Source: Clostridiales bacterium
Lineage (GTDB): Bacteria > Bacillota > Clostridia > Oscillospirales > CAG-272
Reading direction: 5' to 3'
NCBI GenBank assembly: GCA_012837425.1
Contig: DURE01000024.1
Coordinates: 1 to 40,971 of the forward strand
DNA length: 40,971 nucleotides
In this document: positions 1-9,605 of the stretch, piece after piece
Layout of the letters: every line of letters starts with the position of its first letter
Position numbering within the stretch: the first letter of the stretch is position 1
The notes under the pieces: model-generated
Told to the model about the DNA's origin: nothing
The model's input: the letters and a program-made list of their open reading frames with translations, nothing else
Database searches by the model: none
Made by a program: the position numbers and the translations under genes

Positions 1-833
1 GTCACCCTCCACCCGGAGGGTGTGGATTGAAATGCAAATTAGGATTGAGATATAAGGGGGAAGATATGGTCACCCTCCACCCGGAGGGTGTGGATTGAAA
101 TGTATGCCGCGCCGACTCGCTCATATATCCATCCGGTCACCCTCCACCCGGAGGGTGTGGATTGAAATTATGCCCCTGTCATTTTTGGCCTTGACGGTGA
201 TTGTCACCCTCCACCCGGAGGGTGTGGATTGAAATACACATACACATACAGAGCCGCATAATGGGAAACGTCACCCTCCACCCGGAGGGTGTGGATTGAA
301 ATGGCATAACCGATGACCGGCCGTCACCGCTCCCAAAGTCACCCTCCACCCGGAGGGTGTGGATTGAAATATCGTTCCGGTAAATGAGCCCGCCGAAGCG
401 TATAGTCACCCTCCACCCGGAGGGTGTGGATTGAAATAGCGCCGACAAGGGACACGGGAACGTTTTTGACAAGTCACCCTCCACCCGGAGGGTGTGGATT
501 GAAATCGTCATCATAAAACTGCCGAAACAACCTAATAAAGTCACCCTCCACCCGGAGGGTGTGGATTGAAATATACCCCCAGCGAGGTTGATGCTGGTAT
601 CATGGCGTCACCCTCCACCCGGAGGGTGTGGATTGAAATGCGATGACAGAGATTTTTTTCGTGCGCACGCAGGCGGTCACCCTCCACCCGGAGGGTGTGG
701 ATTGAAATCACCAACAGCGTTTTTCCGGCATCGTCCACGATGCGTCACCCTCCACCCGGAGGGTGTGGATTGAAATGGAAACTCAAACACCTTGTCTTGC
801 GCCTTAAACCGTCACCCTCCACCCGGAGGGTGT
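1..833 (+). CRISPR. CRISPR array, type I-C-like repeat, trailer end
   Basis: Twelve identical 33-nt repeats begin at 1, 69, 136, 203, 270, 338, 405, 473, 540, 607, 676 and 744. A thirteenth at 811 keeps only its first 23 nt before diverging. Each repeat starts GTCACCCTCC and ends GTGGATTGAAAT, and contains the palindrome CCCTCC-ACCC-GGAGGG, which can form a crRNA hairpin. The 3' GTGGATTGAAA(C/T) end is typical of type I-C repeats. Spacers are 34-36 nt and all differ. The degenerate repeat marks the leader-distal end, so transcription runs rightward and the leader and youngest spacers lie left of base 1. No cas gene is in the window, so the type I-C assignment rests on repeat sequence alone. 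Some spacers read as open frames in one direction, as expected of coding protospacers, but I cannot name a target. Confidence 0.97.
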
Positions 834-853
834 AAGTCAGAATCGCCAATACA

Positions 854-880
854 AAAGGACCGGTTCTCCGGTCCTTTCTT
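854..880. terminator. hairpin with T-tract just after the CRISPR array
   Basis: A 10-bp stem AAAGGACCGG / CCGGTCCTTT (854-863 with 868-877) with a TTCT loop is followed on the plus strand by CTTCT. The stem has an A-run on its other flank, so it could stop transcription both from the array and from the minus-strand remnant gene to its right. Confidence 0.65.
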
Positions 881-896
881 CTCCCCGAGACGGTTA

Positions 897-1243
897 TCAA
901 TCTGGATTCTCCGACGCCCAATTCAGATACGCCTCATTCCAGGTTTGCTTTGAATACGGACGAGCCTTATCCCCTATGCTTATTGCATAGTTTCCCACAA
1001 AAGGAAGAAATGACATCAAAAAAGTGCGGTGGGCTCTTCGATGCGGTCTTCCGCGTTCCCCCGGACTAAATATGATTTCGGAATGTTCTTTATTGTGTCA
1101 ATGACCTGATTGGGATATGGCAGGCACATATAGTAATCGCCAGGAAAAATGAATTTGCGTGTCCCTGCCAGCTCCGTGTCCGACAAAACCGCTTTGAGCG
1201 CGGGTAGGTTGCCGTGTATATCAGCGATAAGCGCATATTTCAT
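897..1243 (-). pseudogene. metallophosphoesterase remnant (frameshifted, truncated)
   Basis: The intact reading frame covers 1243 to 1016 (75 aa) and begins MKYALIADIHGNLPAL. It carries the first metal-binding motif DIHGN (residues 8-12), the GDYY motif and RGNAE, which is the RGNH/E motif of calcineurin-like phosphoesterases. Family members of this type are usually well over 200 aa, so only the N-terminal third remains and the later histidine motifs are absent. The frame stops at a TGA just after a run of six T. One extra T there would open a further 39 codons ending at 897 (containing SKQTWNEAYLNWASENPD), after which nothing recognisable remains before the CRISPR-side hairpin. Inference: a decayed gene. 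I am sure of the N-terminal family but not that the second segment belongs to the same protein. Confidence 0.6.
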
Positions 1244-1300
1244 ATGTAGACCATCCGGAATGTTTTTTGTACCAACCTGTTAATCCGACTTGTCGGGACG

Positions 1301-1338
1301 AAATAAAAATTATGTCACCCCCACATCTTGAAGGTGAC
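1301..1338 (-). terminator. probable terminator after rnc
   Basis: On the minus strand, GTCACC (1338-1333) pairs with GGTGAC (1319-1314) and is followed by ATAATTTTTATTT. The position directly downstream of the last gene of the infC-rnc cluster fits an intrinsic terminator. Confidence 0.6.
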
Positions 1339-1349
1339 TGACTTTCTTG

Positions 1350-2063
1350 TTATATCTCCCCGAAGAGCATAAGCGCCTCTTTAGCGGCCTTTTGCTCGGC
1401 CTCGCGCTTGGTGCTCCCGGTTCCGCGCCCGATTATATTTGAGTTGAGCATTGCGACCACTTCAAAAACCTTCATGTGGTCGGGGCCGCTCTCTCCGACC
1501 GTCACATACTCGAGCTGCTCGCCCTCGGACTGCTGCACAAGCTGCTGCAGGCGGGTCTTGTAGTCCCGAGCTATCTCGGAGCCGACGATAGCCTTCAGCT
1601 CTTCCTTTACAAAAGGCAAAACATACTCGGCAGCCCTCTCCTTGCCGCCGTCAAGATAAATCGCCGCCAATGTCGCCTCAAAAGCGTCGGCAATTATTGA
1701 TTTGCGCTCCCTGCCCCGGTTCTTCTCCTCGCCGCGCCCGAGCCTGAGAAACTGCCCGAGCCCGAGTTTTTGCGCATAGCGCACAAGCGCCCGCTCGCAG
1801 ACTACCTCGGCCCGCATCCGGGTCAGGTCGCCCTCGGCGTGCTCGCCGGCGTATTTTGAATAGAGATATTCGCTGACAATCAGCGAGAGCACCGAATCTC
1901 CGAGGAATTCAAGGCGCTCGTTGCTCTCGCAGTCGATGTGCTTTACGCGCAGCTCGTTTGAATAAGACGAATGGGTAAGCGCGGTCCCAATCAGCTTCTT
2001 GTTTTTGAAGACATACCCGACCCGCCTTTCAAATTCGGATATTTCCAGAGGCAACCCGTTCAT
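1350..2063 (-). CDS. rnc: ribonuclease III
   Basis: Double-strand-specific endoribonuclease that processes rRNA precursors and other structured RNAs. The start at 2063 (MNGLPLEISEF) is chosen because AAAGGAG sits 10 nt upstream; the frame stays open to 2123 but without a ribosome site. The 237-aa product has the signature NERLEFLGDS (residues 48-57), giving catalytic E49, E52 and D56, and the second acidic pair D126/E129 in ADAFEAT. The C-terminal ~70 residues form a double-stranded RNA-binding domain ending in the usual KREAEQKAAKEAL helix. Its start lies inside the 3' end of plsX (34-bp overlap), so translation is probably coupled. It is the last gene of the cluster and is followed by a terminator. 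The smc-ftsY genes that often follow rnc are not here. Confidence 0.96.
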   Translation of the reverse strand: MNGLPLEISEFERRVGYVFKNKKLIGTALTHSSYSNELRVKHIDCESNERLEFLGDSVLSLIVSEYLYSKYAGEHAEGDLTRMRAEVVCERALVRYAQKLGLGQFLRLGRGEEKNRGRERKSIIADAFEATLAAIYLDGGKERAAEYVLPFVKEELKAIVGSEIARDYKTRLQQLVQQSEGEQLEYVTVGESGPDHMKVFEVVAMLNSNIIGRGTGSTKREAEQKAAKEALMLFGEI

Positions 2064-3165
2064 TCTGTGACCGCTCCTTTTCTTTTTGCTGCCGGCCGAA
2101 TTCAGTATCCGGCAAGCCCTCAACCTCCTCGGATTCCCCGGCGGTACATCCGGCCTCCTCTTCGCCGTCGCTGTGTGTTATACGCTTTAACTCGTCGGCA
2201 ATTTCCTTAGTAACCCGGGTTTTGGAATAGCTTATGGCCTGGCCGACAGCGTTTTTTATAGCCCTGGCGTTTGAGGAGCCGTGCGCCTTTATCACCGGTC
2301 GGTTCAGCCCTAGGAAGGGGGCGCCGCCGTAGGTCGAGGGGTCAAACCTCCGCTTGAACTCCCTGAGCCGGTTTTTCATGAGCAGGCCTGCAAATATAGT
2401 AACAGCATTGGCCTCAAAGCAGCTTTTCAGGCTGGTGCTCAGTAGCTTTCCCATACCCTCGATTGATTTGAGCAGAACATTCCCGGTAAAGCCGTCGGCA
2501 ACCAGCACGTCGCAGCTGTTTTGCCCTACTCTGTGGGCCTCGATGTTCCCGACAAAATTAATGTATTCGCTTTTGCTCAGCAACACATAAGCCTCTGTCT
2601 GCAGTGGCGTACCCTTGCAGGCCTCGGCCCCGTTGTTGAGCAGCCCCACCCGCGGGTTTTGTGTCCCCATGACGCATCTCATGTAGACGCCGCCCATAAT
2701 TGCGAAGTGCTCAAGGTAGGTGGCGGTGACCGTCACGTTGGCACCGGCGTCAAGGAGCAGCACCGGGGGGCTGACCGGGATTATGCTGGCTATTGCCGCG
2801 CGGTGTATTCCGCGAATCTTGCGGACAATAAGGCTTGACGCGGTAAAAAGCGCGCCGGTATTCCCCGCGCTGACAAAGGCGTCACCATCCCCGTCGGCCA
2901 GCAGCCGCAGTCCCACGCACATCGACGAGTCCTTTTTCTCGCGGCGCACCGAGAGCGGGTTGTCCTCCATGCTGACCTCAATATCTGTGTGGACAAGCGC
3001 AAAGCGCGATATGTCAAGCCGGTTTTCCCGGGCAAATTCCTCAATATTATTTTTGTTCCCGACAAGCGTTATGTCGGCGTCATATTCATCGGCGGCAAGG
3101 ACGGCGCCCCGGATAATCTCACCGGGGGCGTGGTCTCCTCCCATCGCGTCAAGTATTATTCTCAT
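2029..3165 (-). CDS. plsX: phosphate acyltransferase PlsX
   Basis: Converts acyl-ACP to acyl-phosphate for PlsY, the first step of phospholipid synthesis in Firmicutes. The N-terminus MRIILDAMGGDHAPGEIIRG and the internal segments GNTGAL, GLLNNG(A)E and GFTGNVLLK are classic PlsX motifs. The start at 3165 has GAGGTG 5 nt upstream. The protein is 378 aa, whereas the family usually ends near 330-340. The extra ~45 residues (from THSDGEEEAG onward) are acidic, then charged and low-complexity, and are encoded across the start of rnc, so the tail may be a by-product of the overlap. The acpP gene that commonly sits between plsX and rnc in Firmicutes is absent here. Confidence 0.96.
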   Translation of the reverse strand: MRIILDAMGGDHAPGEIIRGAVLAADEYDADITLVGNKNNIEEFARENRLDISRFALVHTDIEVSMEDNPLSVRREKKDSSMCVGLRLLADGDGDAFVSAGNTGALFTASSLIVRKIRGIHRAAIASIIPVSPPVLLLDAGANVTVTATYLEHFAIMGGVYMRCVMGTQNPRVGLLNNGAEACKGTPLQTEAYVLLSKSEYINFVGNIEAHRVGQNSCDVLVADGFTGNVLLKSIEGMGKLLSTSLKSCFEANAVTIFAGLLMKNRLREFKRRFDPSTYGGAPFLGLNRPVIKAHGSSNARAIKNAVGQAISYSKTRVTKEIADELKRITHSDGEEEAGCTAGESEEVEGLPDTEFGRQQKEKERSQNERVASGNIRI

Positions 3166-3203
3166 TTATACACCTCAGTTATTTCGCGCGCAGGCCACGG
3201 CCC

Positions 3204-4556
3204 TCATTTGCTGCAGCAGCGGCGGCGCTCCTTCCATACAATGTTCAAAATTCCGGCAAGCGCCTCAAGCGCCCGGGCTGAGAGCGCCTCGTTTTTGGCC
3301 TGCTTGTTCTTTATTCTTGTATCGAGCGGCGGGACAAGGCCAAAGTTGGCATTCATCGGCTCAAACCTGCCGGCACCTCCGCGGCTGACATAGGCCGCCA
3401 TAGCCCCGAGCATGGTAACCTCGGGAAAAATAATTCTCTCAAATCCCAGTGCTGCCAGCGCGGCGTTGATTCCGGCAACAAGCCCGCTCCCCGCCGACTC
3501 GACATACCCCTCAACTCCGGTTATCTGGCCGGCAAAATAAATATTCGGGCGCCTGAGCAGCGAATAGTCGGCGCCGAGCAGTCCGGGGGAATTGAGATAA
3601 GTGTTCCGGTGCATGACGCCGTAGCGTAGAAACTGAGCGTTTTCAAGTCCCGGAATCATCGAGAACACCCGCCTCTGCTCGGGAAAGGTCAGCCGGGTCT
3701 GAAAGCCTACTATGTTGTACATCGTGCCGGCGGCGTTTTCGCGACGAAGTTGAGCCACGGCATAGGGACGCCGGCCGGTCCGCTCGTCGACAATACCCAC
3801 CGGCTTCAGCGGCCCGTAGCGCAGCGTGTCGTATCCCCGGGCTGCCATGGCCTCAACCGGCATACAGCCCTCGAAAAACCCTGCTCTCTCCTGCTGCTCG
3901 CGGTCAAAGTCCTTGAGTTCGGCCTGCTTTGCGCTAAGTAACGCCGAGTAAAAGGCGTCATATTGCTCCTTTGTCATCGGGCAGTTGATGTAGTCATCGC
4001 TCCCCTTGCCGTATCTTGAGCCGAAGAAGGCAATACTCATATCTATGCTGTCGGCGGCTACAATCGGGGCTGCGGCATCGAAAAAATGCAGTCCGGCACA
4101 GCCAAGCTCTGTTTCTATATAGTCGGCCAGGGCGTCGGAGGTAAGCGGTCCGGTGGCGATTACCGTCGGGCAGTCCTCGGAAACAGAGGTCACCTCTCGG
4201 GAAATCACCTCTATATTGGGGTGGTTTTTTATGTGTTTTGTGATGTATTCCGAGAACAAAATGCGATCAACCGCAAGCGCAGTGCCGGCAGGAATCCGCG
4301 TGGCGTCGGCAGCCTGCATAATCAGGGAACCGAGCCGGCGCAGCTCCTCTTTCAGCAGTCCGACAGCATTCGCCAATATGTCCGACCTGAGCGAATTCGA
4401 ACAGACAAGCTCGGCAAATCCGGGGGAGCTATGCGCCGGGGTATATTTTAGGGGCTTCATCTCATAAAGCTGCACCAAGACTCCCCGCTCGGCGGCCTGC
4501 CACGCCGCCTCGCAGCCGGCAAGCCCCGCGCCGTAGACAATCACCTTATTTTTCAT
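3204..4556 (-). CDS. trmFO: methylenetetrahydrofolate-tRNA-(uracil-5-)-methyltransferase TrmFO
   Basis: Folate- and FAD-dependent enzyme that makes ribothymidine at position 54 of tRNA (m5U54), the route used by most Firmicutes in place of SAM-dependent TrmA. The 450-aa protein opens with the FAD-binding [21 protein letters not shown] and continues with the family motifs [24 protein letters not shown] (residues about 40-59) and, near the C-terminus, [18 protein letters not shown] and [11 protein letters not shown]. These separate it from the related MnmG. The ATG overlaps the last codons of topA by 11 bp, so the two are probably translationally coupled. The order dprA-topA-trmFO is conserved in Firmicutes. 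Confidence 0.97.
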   Translation of the reverse strand: MKNKVIVYGAGLAGCEAAWQAAERGVLVQLYEMKPLKYTPAHSSPGFAELVCSNSLRSDILANAVGLLKEELRRLGSLIMQAADATRIPAGTALAVDRILFSEYITKHIKNHPNIEVISREVTSVSEDCPTVIATGPLTSDALADYIETELGCAGLHFFDAAAPIVAADSIDMSIAFFGSRYGKGSDDYINCPMTKEQYDAFYSALLSAKQAELKDFDREQQERAGFFEGCMPVEAMAARGYDTLRYGPLKPVGIVDERTGRRPYAVAQLRRENAAGTMYNIVGFQTRLTFPEQRRVFSMIPGLENAQFLRYGVMHRNTYLNSPGLLGADYSLLRRPNIYFAGQITGVEGYVESAGSGLVAGINAALAALGFERIIFPEVTMLGAMAAYVSRGGAGRFEPMNANFGLVPPLDTRIKNKQAKNEALSARALEALAGILNIVWKERRRCCSK

Positions 4557-6858
4557 TGCTGCTCAACTCAAGCGGGCGCTCATACCCGCAGTTCTCTGTC
4601 CGGCAGAAAAGTACGCCCTTGGCCTTGCTGCGGAAAAGCATGCCGGAGCACTTCGGGCACTTCTCGCCGGTCGGCATGTCCCAGGACGAAAAGTCGCATT
4701 CGGGGTAGCTCTCACAACTGTAGAACACCGAGCGGTTGCGCCCGCGCTTGATGACGATTTTAGAGCCGCACTTAGGGCAGGCAGCATCAATTTCCTTTGC
4801 CTTCTGCTTTGTGAATTTGCACCTCGGGTAATTGACGCAGGCAAAAAAGCTGCCGTACTTCCCATAGCGCAGCACCATATCTCCGCCGCACTTCTCGCAC
4901 TTAAAATCTGCAAGCACCGGCTCTTTGTCCGGCAGGTTCTTCTTTGCGCCCTGTCCTTTCGCGGAATTCTTATTTTCAAGCGGCTTTGTGTTTTTGCAGG
5001 CCGGGTAGTTGGGGCAGGCGGCAAACTCCCCGAATTTTCCGCTCTTTATCACCATGCGCGCGCCGCACTTCTCACAGATCATATCTGTCTCTTCGACCGG
5101 CAGCGTAATGCTCTGGTTGCCGATGTTCTTCTCGGCCACCTCAAGCGAGCGGCTGAAATCCTCCCAGAATCTGCTCAATACCTCAAGCATGTCGGTTTTC
5201 CCCGACTCTATTTCGTCAAGTTCGGTCTCGATATTAGCCGTAAATTTGTAATTCACAATGTCAGGGAAGTTTTCCTTCATCAGCTTGGTCGTGATTTCGC
5301 CCAGCGGCGTGGGCATAAGGGCCTTGCCCTCGCGCCTGACATATTTGCGGGCGAGTATAGTCGTTATTATCGGCGTGTAGGTGCTCGGACGGCCTATCCC
5401 CTGCTCCTCCAGAAAACGTATAAGCGACGCCTCGGTAAAGCGCTGTGGGGGTTCGGTGAAGTGCTGTTCGCCGGCTATCTTTTTCAGCTCGAGCCTCTGC
5501 CCCACTTTCATATCGGGAATAATAAGGTCGCGCTCGCCGCCCTCGGCGTCGCCCTCGCTGTCCTCGGCCTTCGGGCGGGTCTCATCCTCGGACTCGGTGT
5601 ACAGGGCCATGAAGCCCGGGAAGACGACGCTGTACCCGCTTGCGCGGAAAATATACCCTTCGCAGCCGAAGTCGGCGGTGACAGTGCTCAGCTCTGCAGA
5701 CTGCATCTGGCTGGCGACAAAGCGCTCCCATATAAGCTTGTAGAGCTTGAACTGGTCGCTTGTCAGATAGCTGCGGACTTTTGCCGGCTCAAGCGCCGTC
5801 TTGACCGGTCTTATCGCCTCGTGTGCGTCCTGTGCATTATTTTTGGATTTGTATATTCTGGGCGAGGTCGGGCAATACTCCAAGCCGAATTTGTCGGCGA
5901 TATACCCGAGAGCCGCAGCCTGCGCCTCGGCAGAGACGCGCTGCGAGTCGGTCCTCATGTATGTTATAAGGCCCTGAACTCCGCCGTTTTCGGCTCTGAG
6001 GTTGATGCCCTCATACAGCTCCTGCGCCACCCTCATGGTTCGCGCCGACTGAAAGCCGAGTTTTCGGGAGGCTTCCTGCTGCATTGTTGAGGTAGTAAAA
6101 GGCGGGGCGGGCGCCCGGCGCTTTGTACCGCGGCGAATTGATTTGACCGAAAAGGTTTTTTTGTCTACGGCTCTTATAATTTTATCGGCTTCCTCGCGGC
6201 TGCCGAGCTTGAGTCTTTGTTTTTCATCGCCGTAAAACCGCGCCCTGATTTCGCGCCCCTCGTCGCAGACGAGTATGGCGTCAATAGTCCAGTATTCGGA
6301 GGGGATAAATGCCCTTATTTCCTCCTCGCGCTCGACAATGATCCTTGTCGCCACCGACTGAACCCGCCCGGCAGAAAGCCCGCTTTTTACGGTCTTCCAG
6401 AGATAGGGCGAGAGCTTATAGCCCACAATGCGGTCAAGAATCCGCCGGGTCTGCTGTGCGTTGACCAGGCTCATGTCTATTCTGCGCGGGGATTTTATGG
6501 CGCCCTTGACCGCCGTTTTGGTTATTTCGTTGAAGGTTATTCTCAAGGCCTTTTCTTCGGGGATTTCAAGGGCCGCGGCAAGGTGCCACGATATAGCCTC
6601 GCCCTCGCGGTCTGGGTCGGTCGCCAGAAAAACTTTGTCGGCGTCTTTCACCTCTTTTTTAAGGTTTTTTATAAGCCCGCCCTTGCCCCGGATATTTATA
6701 TAGTGCGGTTCAAAGTTGTTTTCTATATTAACGCCCATGCTGCTTTTGGGCAGGTCGCGCACATGGCCGTTGGAGGCTACCACCTTGTAGCTTGAACCGA
6801 GATAACTTTTAATGGTTGGTGCTTTTGTAGGGGATTCTATGATTACCAGATTTGACAT
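4546..6858 (-). CDS. topA: DNA topoisomerase I (type IA)
   Basis: Relaxes negative supercoils by single-strand passage. The N-terminal Toprim domain shows E8 (IIESP) and the acidic triad D81/D83/E85 in TDPDREGEA. The active-site tyrosine is Y300 in LITYMRTDS. After the core (to about residue 580) come four cysteine zinc-ribbon modules (CEKCG...CPNYPAC, CEKCG...CVNYPRC, CPKCG...CESYPEC, CPKC...CRTENC), a full set for this family. At 770 aa the length is normal. GAAAGGA lies upstream of the ATG. It sits 31 bp after dprA and overlaps trmFO. Confidence 0.98.
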   Translation of the reverse strand: MSNLVIIESPTKAPTIKSYLGSSYKVVASNGHVRDLPKSSMGVNIENNFEPHYINIRGKGGLIKNLKKEVKDADKVFLATDPDREGEAISWHLAAALEIPEEKALRITFNEITKTAVKGAIKSPRRIDMSLVNAQQTRRILDRIVGYKLSPYLWKTVKSGLSAGRVQSVATRIIVEREEEIRAFIPSEYWTIDAILVCDEGREIRARFYGDEKQRLKLGSREEADKIIRAVDKKTFSVKSIRRGTKRRAPAPPFTTSTMQQEASRKLGFQSARTMRVAQELYEGINLRAENGGVQGLITYMRTDSQRVSAEAQAAALGYIADKFGLEYCPTSPRIYKSKNNAQDAHEAIRPVKTALEPAKVRSYLTSDQFKLYKLIWERFVASQMQSAELSTVTADFGCEGYIFRASGYSVVFPGFMALYTESEDETRPKAEDSEGDAEGGERDLIIPDMKVGQRLELKKIAGEQHFTEPPQRFTEASLIRFLEEQGIGRPSTYTPIITTILARKYVRREGKALMPTPLGEITTKLMKENFPDIVNYKFTANIETELDEIESGKTDMLEVLSRFWEDFSRSLEVAEKNIGNQSITLPVEETDMICEKCGARMVIKSGKFGEFAACPNYPACKNTKPLENKNSAKGQGAKKNLPDKEPVLADFKCEKCGGDMVLRYGKYGSFFACVNYPRCKFTKQKAKEIDAACPKCGSKIVIKRGRNRSVFYSCESYPECDFSSWDMPTGEKCPKCSGMLFRSKAKGVLFCRTENCGYERPLELSSNEK

Positions 6859-6889
6859 TTAAGGTTCCTTTCGGTTGGGTAATTTTTGT

Positions 6890-8269
6890 TTATCGCCTTA
6901 TGTACAGCCCGCCGGGAAGCGAGCTGATAAGCCCCTTTACCTCAAGCATAGTAACCGCCGACATCACCTCGCCGATACTGTAGCCCAGCCGGGCCAGCGC
7001 GTCAAGGGGTACTGCCCGGTCGGCGGGTATCGACTCATAAAGCCGGCGGTATTTCTCGTCAAGCGACGCGACAATTGCCCTGTCGTCCTCCGTTCGGGAT
7101 GGCGGCTCTTCTTCCTTTTGCGCTTCTTTTGTGCTGTCGAAATAATCCCTGGCGGTAAGTTTTTCGGGGCTCTGTTTCCCGGTCTTTTCTGTTTTATTTT
7201 CCGTGCCGGTATCCCCGGACTTTTTGCTCTTCTTTTTGCGGAAGAGCTCGGCGGGAGCCGAGGGCTGATTCGACTTGGGTGCCGGGCGCCCGGGGGCAAG
7301 TCTTGCCGATACTCCCATCTGAGAGAACACCTCGCTCGAGTAGCGATACTTTTTTCTTGCTGCGGCAAGCTTTGCGGTGTCAATGCTCTTGCCGTATAGA
7401 TACTCGTACTCGCGCAGAATATCCTCGGTCTCAATGACGACAATTGCCCCGTCGCGAATGAGCTGGTTGGTGCCCCCGGTGTTCTCCTCGCCCAGATTCC
7501 CCGGGATTGCAAAGACCTGCCGGCCCTGCTCATGAGCGGTGCGGGCGGTTATCATAGCCCCGCTCTTTATGTCAGCCTCGACCACAAGCGTCCCCTGACA
7601 CATGCCGCTGATAATCCGGTTGCGTACCGGGAAATGCTCGCCGGCCGGCGGCGTGCCTGGGGCATATTCGGTCACTACCGCCCCGTTTTCTGAGATTAGC
7701 TGCATGAGCTTTTTATGCTCGCGCGGATAAATGATGTCTATTCCGCTGCCCAGCACCGCAACCGTCTTGCCCCTGGCGGACAGCGCGCCGCAGGCCGCGA
7801 CGCCGTCGATTCCGAGCGCAAGACCGCTCACCACAACGGCGCCGGCAGCGCCGAGTTCATATGCTATTCTATACGCCGATTCGCGCCCGTATTCGCTCAT
7901 CCTTCGCGTTCCCACCACCGCAATACAGACCAGCCTGTCCATTCGGGGCAGCCTGCCCCTGACATAGAGCAGCACCGGCGGGTCCTTTAGCATGCGCAGG
8001 CGGTAGGGATAGTCGGGGTGGGAGTAAGGCAGGATGCCGACCCCGGCGCCGGCGCAGTAACCGACAATTCCGGCGGCCTCCTCAAGGCGCTTATCCAGGA
8101 GCGCGTTTTGTGTCTGCTCGCTTATCCCGTCGACCTGGGAGAGCTCGGTCTGGTCGGCCCGGTAAATCTCATAGGGATTGTCATATTTGAGGGCCAGACG
8201 CACAAAGTCGCAGTTTGCCGCGCCAAGCCGGCAGGACAGCCATACCCAGTACAGATTTTCAGCACTCAT
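6890..8269 (-). CDS. dprA: DNA-processing protein DprA/Smf
   Basis: Binds incoming single-stranded DNA during transformation and loads RecA. The Rossmann-fold core (about residues 100-300) shows GTRRMSEYG, SGLALGIDGVA, GSGIDIIYPREH, RNRIISGMC and AIPGNLGEENTGGTNQLI, all diagnostic. A low-complexity, Lys/Glu-rich linker of roughly 90 residues (about 310-400) separates it from a C-terminal winged helix (ending in GLISSLPGGLYIRR) of the DprA_WH type. At 459 aa it is longer than the ~360-aa norm because of that linker. AGGAGG is present 12 nt before the start. A ComEC-like protein is encoded at 26912, but no other competence gene is in the window. Confidence 0.97.
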   Translation of the reverse strand: MSAENLYWVWLSCRLGAANCDFVRLALKYDNPYEIYRADQTELSQVDGISEQTQNALLDKRLEEAAGIVGYCAGAGVGILPYSHPDYPYRLRMLKDPPVLLYVRGRLPRMDRLVCIAVVGTRRMSEYGRESAYRIAYELGAAGAVVVSGLALGIDGVAACGALSARGKTVAVLGSGIDIIYPREHKKLMQLISENGAVVTEYAPGTPPAGEHFPVRNRIISGMCQGTLVVEADIKSGAMITARTAHEQGRQVFAIPGNLGEENTGGTNQLIRDGAIVVIETEDILREYEYLYGKSIDTAKLAAARKKYRYSSEVFSQMGVSARLAPGRPAPKSNQPSAPAELFRKKKSKKSGDTGTENKTEKTGKQSPEKLTARDYFDSTKEAQKEEEPPSRTEDDRAIVASLDEKYRRLYESIPADRAVPLDALARLGYSIGEVMSAVTMLEVKGLISSLPGGLYIRR

Positions 8270-8307
8270 AAAGCGTGCCAGCCTCCTCGGTTATTATTGC
8301 CCGCTCT

Positions 8308-9168
8308 TCACTTGCTGTTTGATATCTCCCACATGAATATTGCCGCGGCCGAAGCGGCGTTCATCGACTCGCTGCCGGGGCTCATCGGAATCTTTACACT
8401 CGCGTCGCAAATCCTGACCAGCCCGGCATCAAGCCCGTGCCCCTCGTTGCCGATAATAAAGCAGTCGCTTGCCCGAAGCTCCAGGTCGCATAGGTTTATC
8501 GCGCCCTCAGCGGGGGTTGCGGCAAATACTCTCCGCCCGCTGGCCTGCAGCGTTCGTATTACTTCGGCGCCCCCGCTTCCCCGGAGGGCGAGCGTGCCAA
8601 GGCGGAAGGTCGCGCCCATAGCAGCGCGCAGGGTTTTTGGGTTGTATATATCGGCGCAGGCGCCGGCAAGTATCACCCGCTCAAAGCCGAGCGCGGCGGC
8701 ACTGCGCAGCATGGTCCCGAGGTTTCCGGGGTCCTGAATATCCTTGAGCATTATAATTTTTCCCTCAAGACGGGAGAGCCCGGCGTCCGAGTTATTATCT
8801 ATTGTAGCTATTTTATGGAATTTGTCAATATATTTTGCCACACTAATTATCCCCTCGGGGGATTTTTCTTCAGAAACCGACTCAAAAAGCCGGGCCGGAA
8901 GCGATATTACCGTGGCACCGGTCTCATTCGGGTCGGGCGCGCCGCAGGATTTTATCCTGGATATGACAGACCCGGAGTTCGGGTTACAAAGCAGGACATA
9001 AACAAGCTCCAGACCCGAGAAGACGGCCTCGCAGTAGAGCTTTATTCCGTCAAAACGGAAGAGCCGCTCGGCCTCGCGGTTCTTTTTGTCCCGTAGCCCG
9101 CATATTTTTATTATGGTCGGATTCCGACGCGAGGTTATTGTAATCGGCTCTGACGGCGACCTGCTCAT
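8308..9168 (-). CDS. TrmH/SpoU-family RNA 2'-O-methyltransferase
   Basis: SPOUT-class methyltransferase that probably 2'-O-methylates rRNA or tRNA using SAM. The C-terminal domain carries the three SPOUT motifs: DPGNLGTMLRSAAALG (motif 1), FIIGNEGHGL (motif 2) and KIPMSPGSESMNAASAAAI (motif 3, forming the trefoil knot). The N-terminal ~100 residues look like the substrate-binding extension of the 23S rRNA methylases. The start at 9168 (MSRSPSEPIT) follows GGAGGG by 7 nt; the frame extends to 9210 but without a site. It lies between rplT and dprA in the same direction, which supports a ribosomal target. The exact target nucleotide cannot be told from sequence. Confidence 0.92.
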   Translation of the reverse strand: MSRSPSEPITITSRRNPTIIKICGLRDKKNREAERLFRFDGIKLYCEAVFSGLELVYVLLCNPNSGSVISRIKSCGAPDPNETGATVISLPARLFESVSEEKSPEGIISVAKYIDKFHKIATIDNNSDAGLSRLEGKIIMLKDIQDPGNLGTMLRSAAALGFERVILAGACADIYNPKTLRAAMGATFRLGTLALRGSGGAEVIRTLQASGRRVFAATPAEGAINLCDLELRASDCFIIGNEGHGLDAGLVRICDASVKIPMSPGSESMNAASAAAIFMWEISNSK

Positions 9169-9230
9169 ATGCGCTCCCTCCGAAAAATAAAATAATGAAA
9201 AACCCGGCAAACCACCGGGTTCATCTGCTC

Positions 9231-9587
9231 TTATGCAAGCGCGGACTTTGACTTTGCAACAAGCTCTGCAAATGCCTCGGGGTCCGAGACGGCTATATCC
9301 GAGAGCACTTTTCGGTTGAGCTCAATTCCGGCGACCTTCAGCCCGTGCATAAAAGTGGAATAGTTCATACCGTTAGCCTTGGCCTCGGCCGAGATGCGGG
9401 TAATCCAAAGCCGGCGAAAATCCCTTTTCTTGAGCTTGCGCCCTGCAAAAGCATAATTTCCGCTTTTCATCACGGCCTGCTTTGCAACTCTGAAGTGCTT
9501 GGATTTGCTCCCCCAGTAGCCCCTTGCGGCCTTCAGAACTTTATTTCTTCTTCTGCGCGTGGTAACCGCACCCTTGATTCTTGCCAT
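9231..9587 (-). CDS. rplT: 50S ribosomal protein L20
   Basis: Primary rRNA-binding protein needed early in 50S assembly and, in Firmicutes and E. coli, the autogenous repressor of its operon. The 118-aa sequence starts [19 protein letters not shown] and contains [20 protein letters not shown] and [11 protein letters not shown], all diagnostic. GAGGAAAG precedes the ATG. It is the third gene of infC-rpmI-rplT, so it is the likely effector of the attenuator in the infC leader. Confidence 0.99.
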   Translation of the reverse strand: MARIKGAVTTRRRRNKVLKAARGYWGSKSKHFRVAKQAVMKSGNYAFAGRKLKKRDFRRLWITRISAEAKANGMNYSTFMHGLKVAGIELNRKVLSDIAVSDPEAFAELVAKSKSALA

Positions 9588-9605
9588 TTTGCTTTCCTCC
9601 CCGGT

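Noticed and set aside
179-738. Minus-strand frames made of repeated ISIHTLRVEGD units
   Set aside because: They are translations of the CRISPR repeats and spacers. Such frames are frequent false proteins in annotations.
2720-3388. 222-aa plus-strand frame antisense to plsX and trmFO
   Set aside because: It has no family match and no ribosome site; plsX and trmFO are certain on the other strand.
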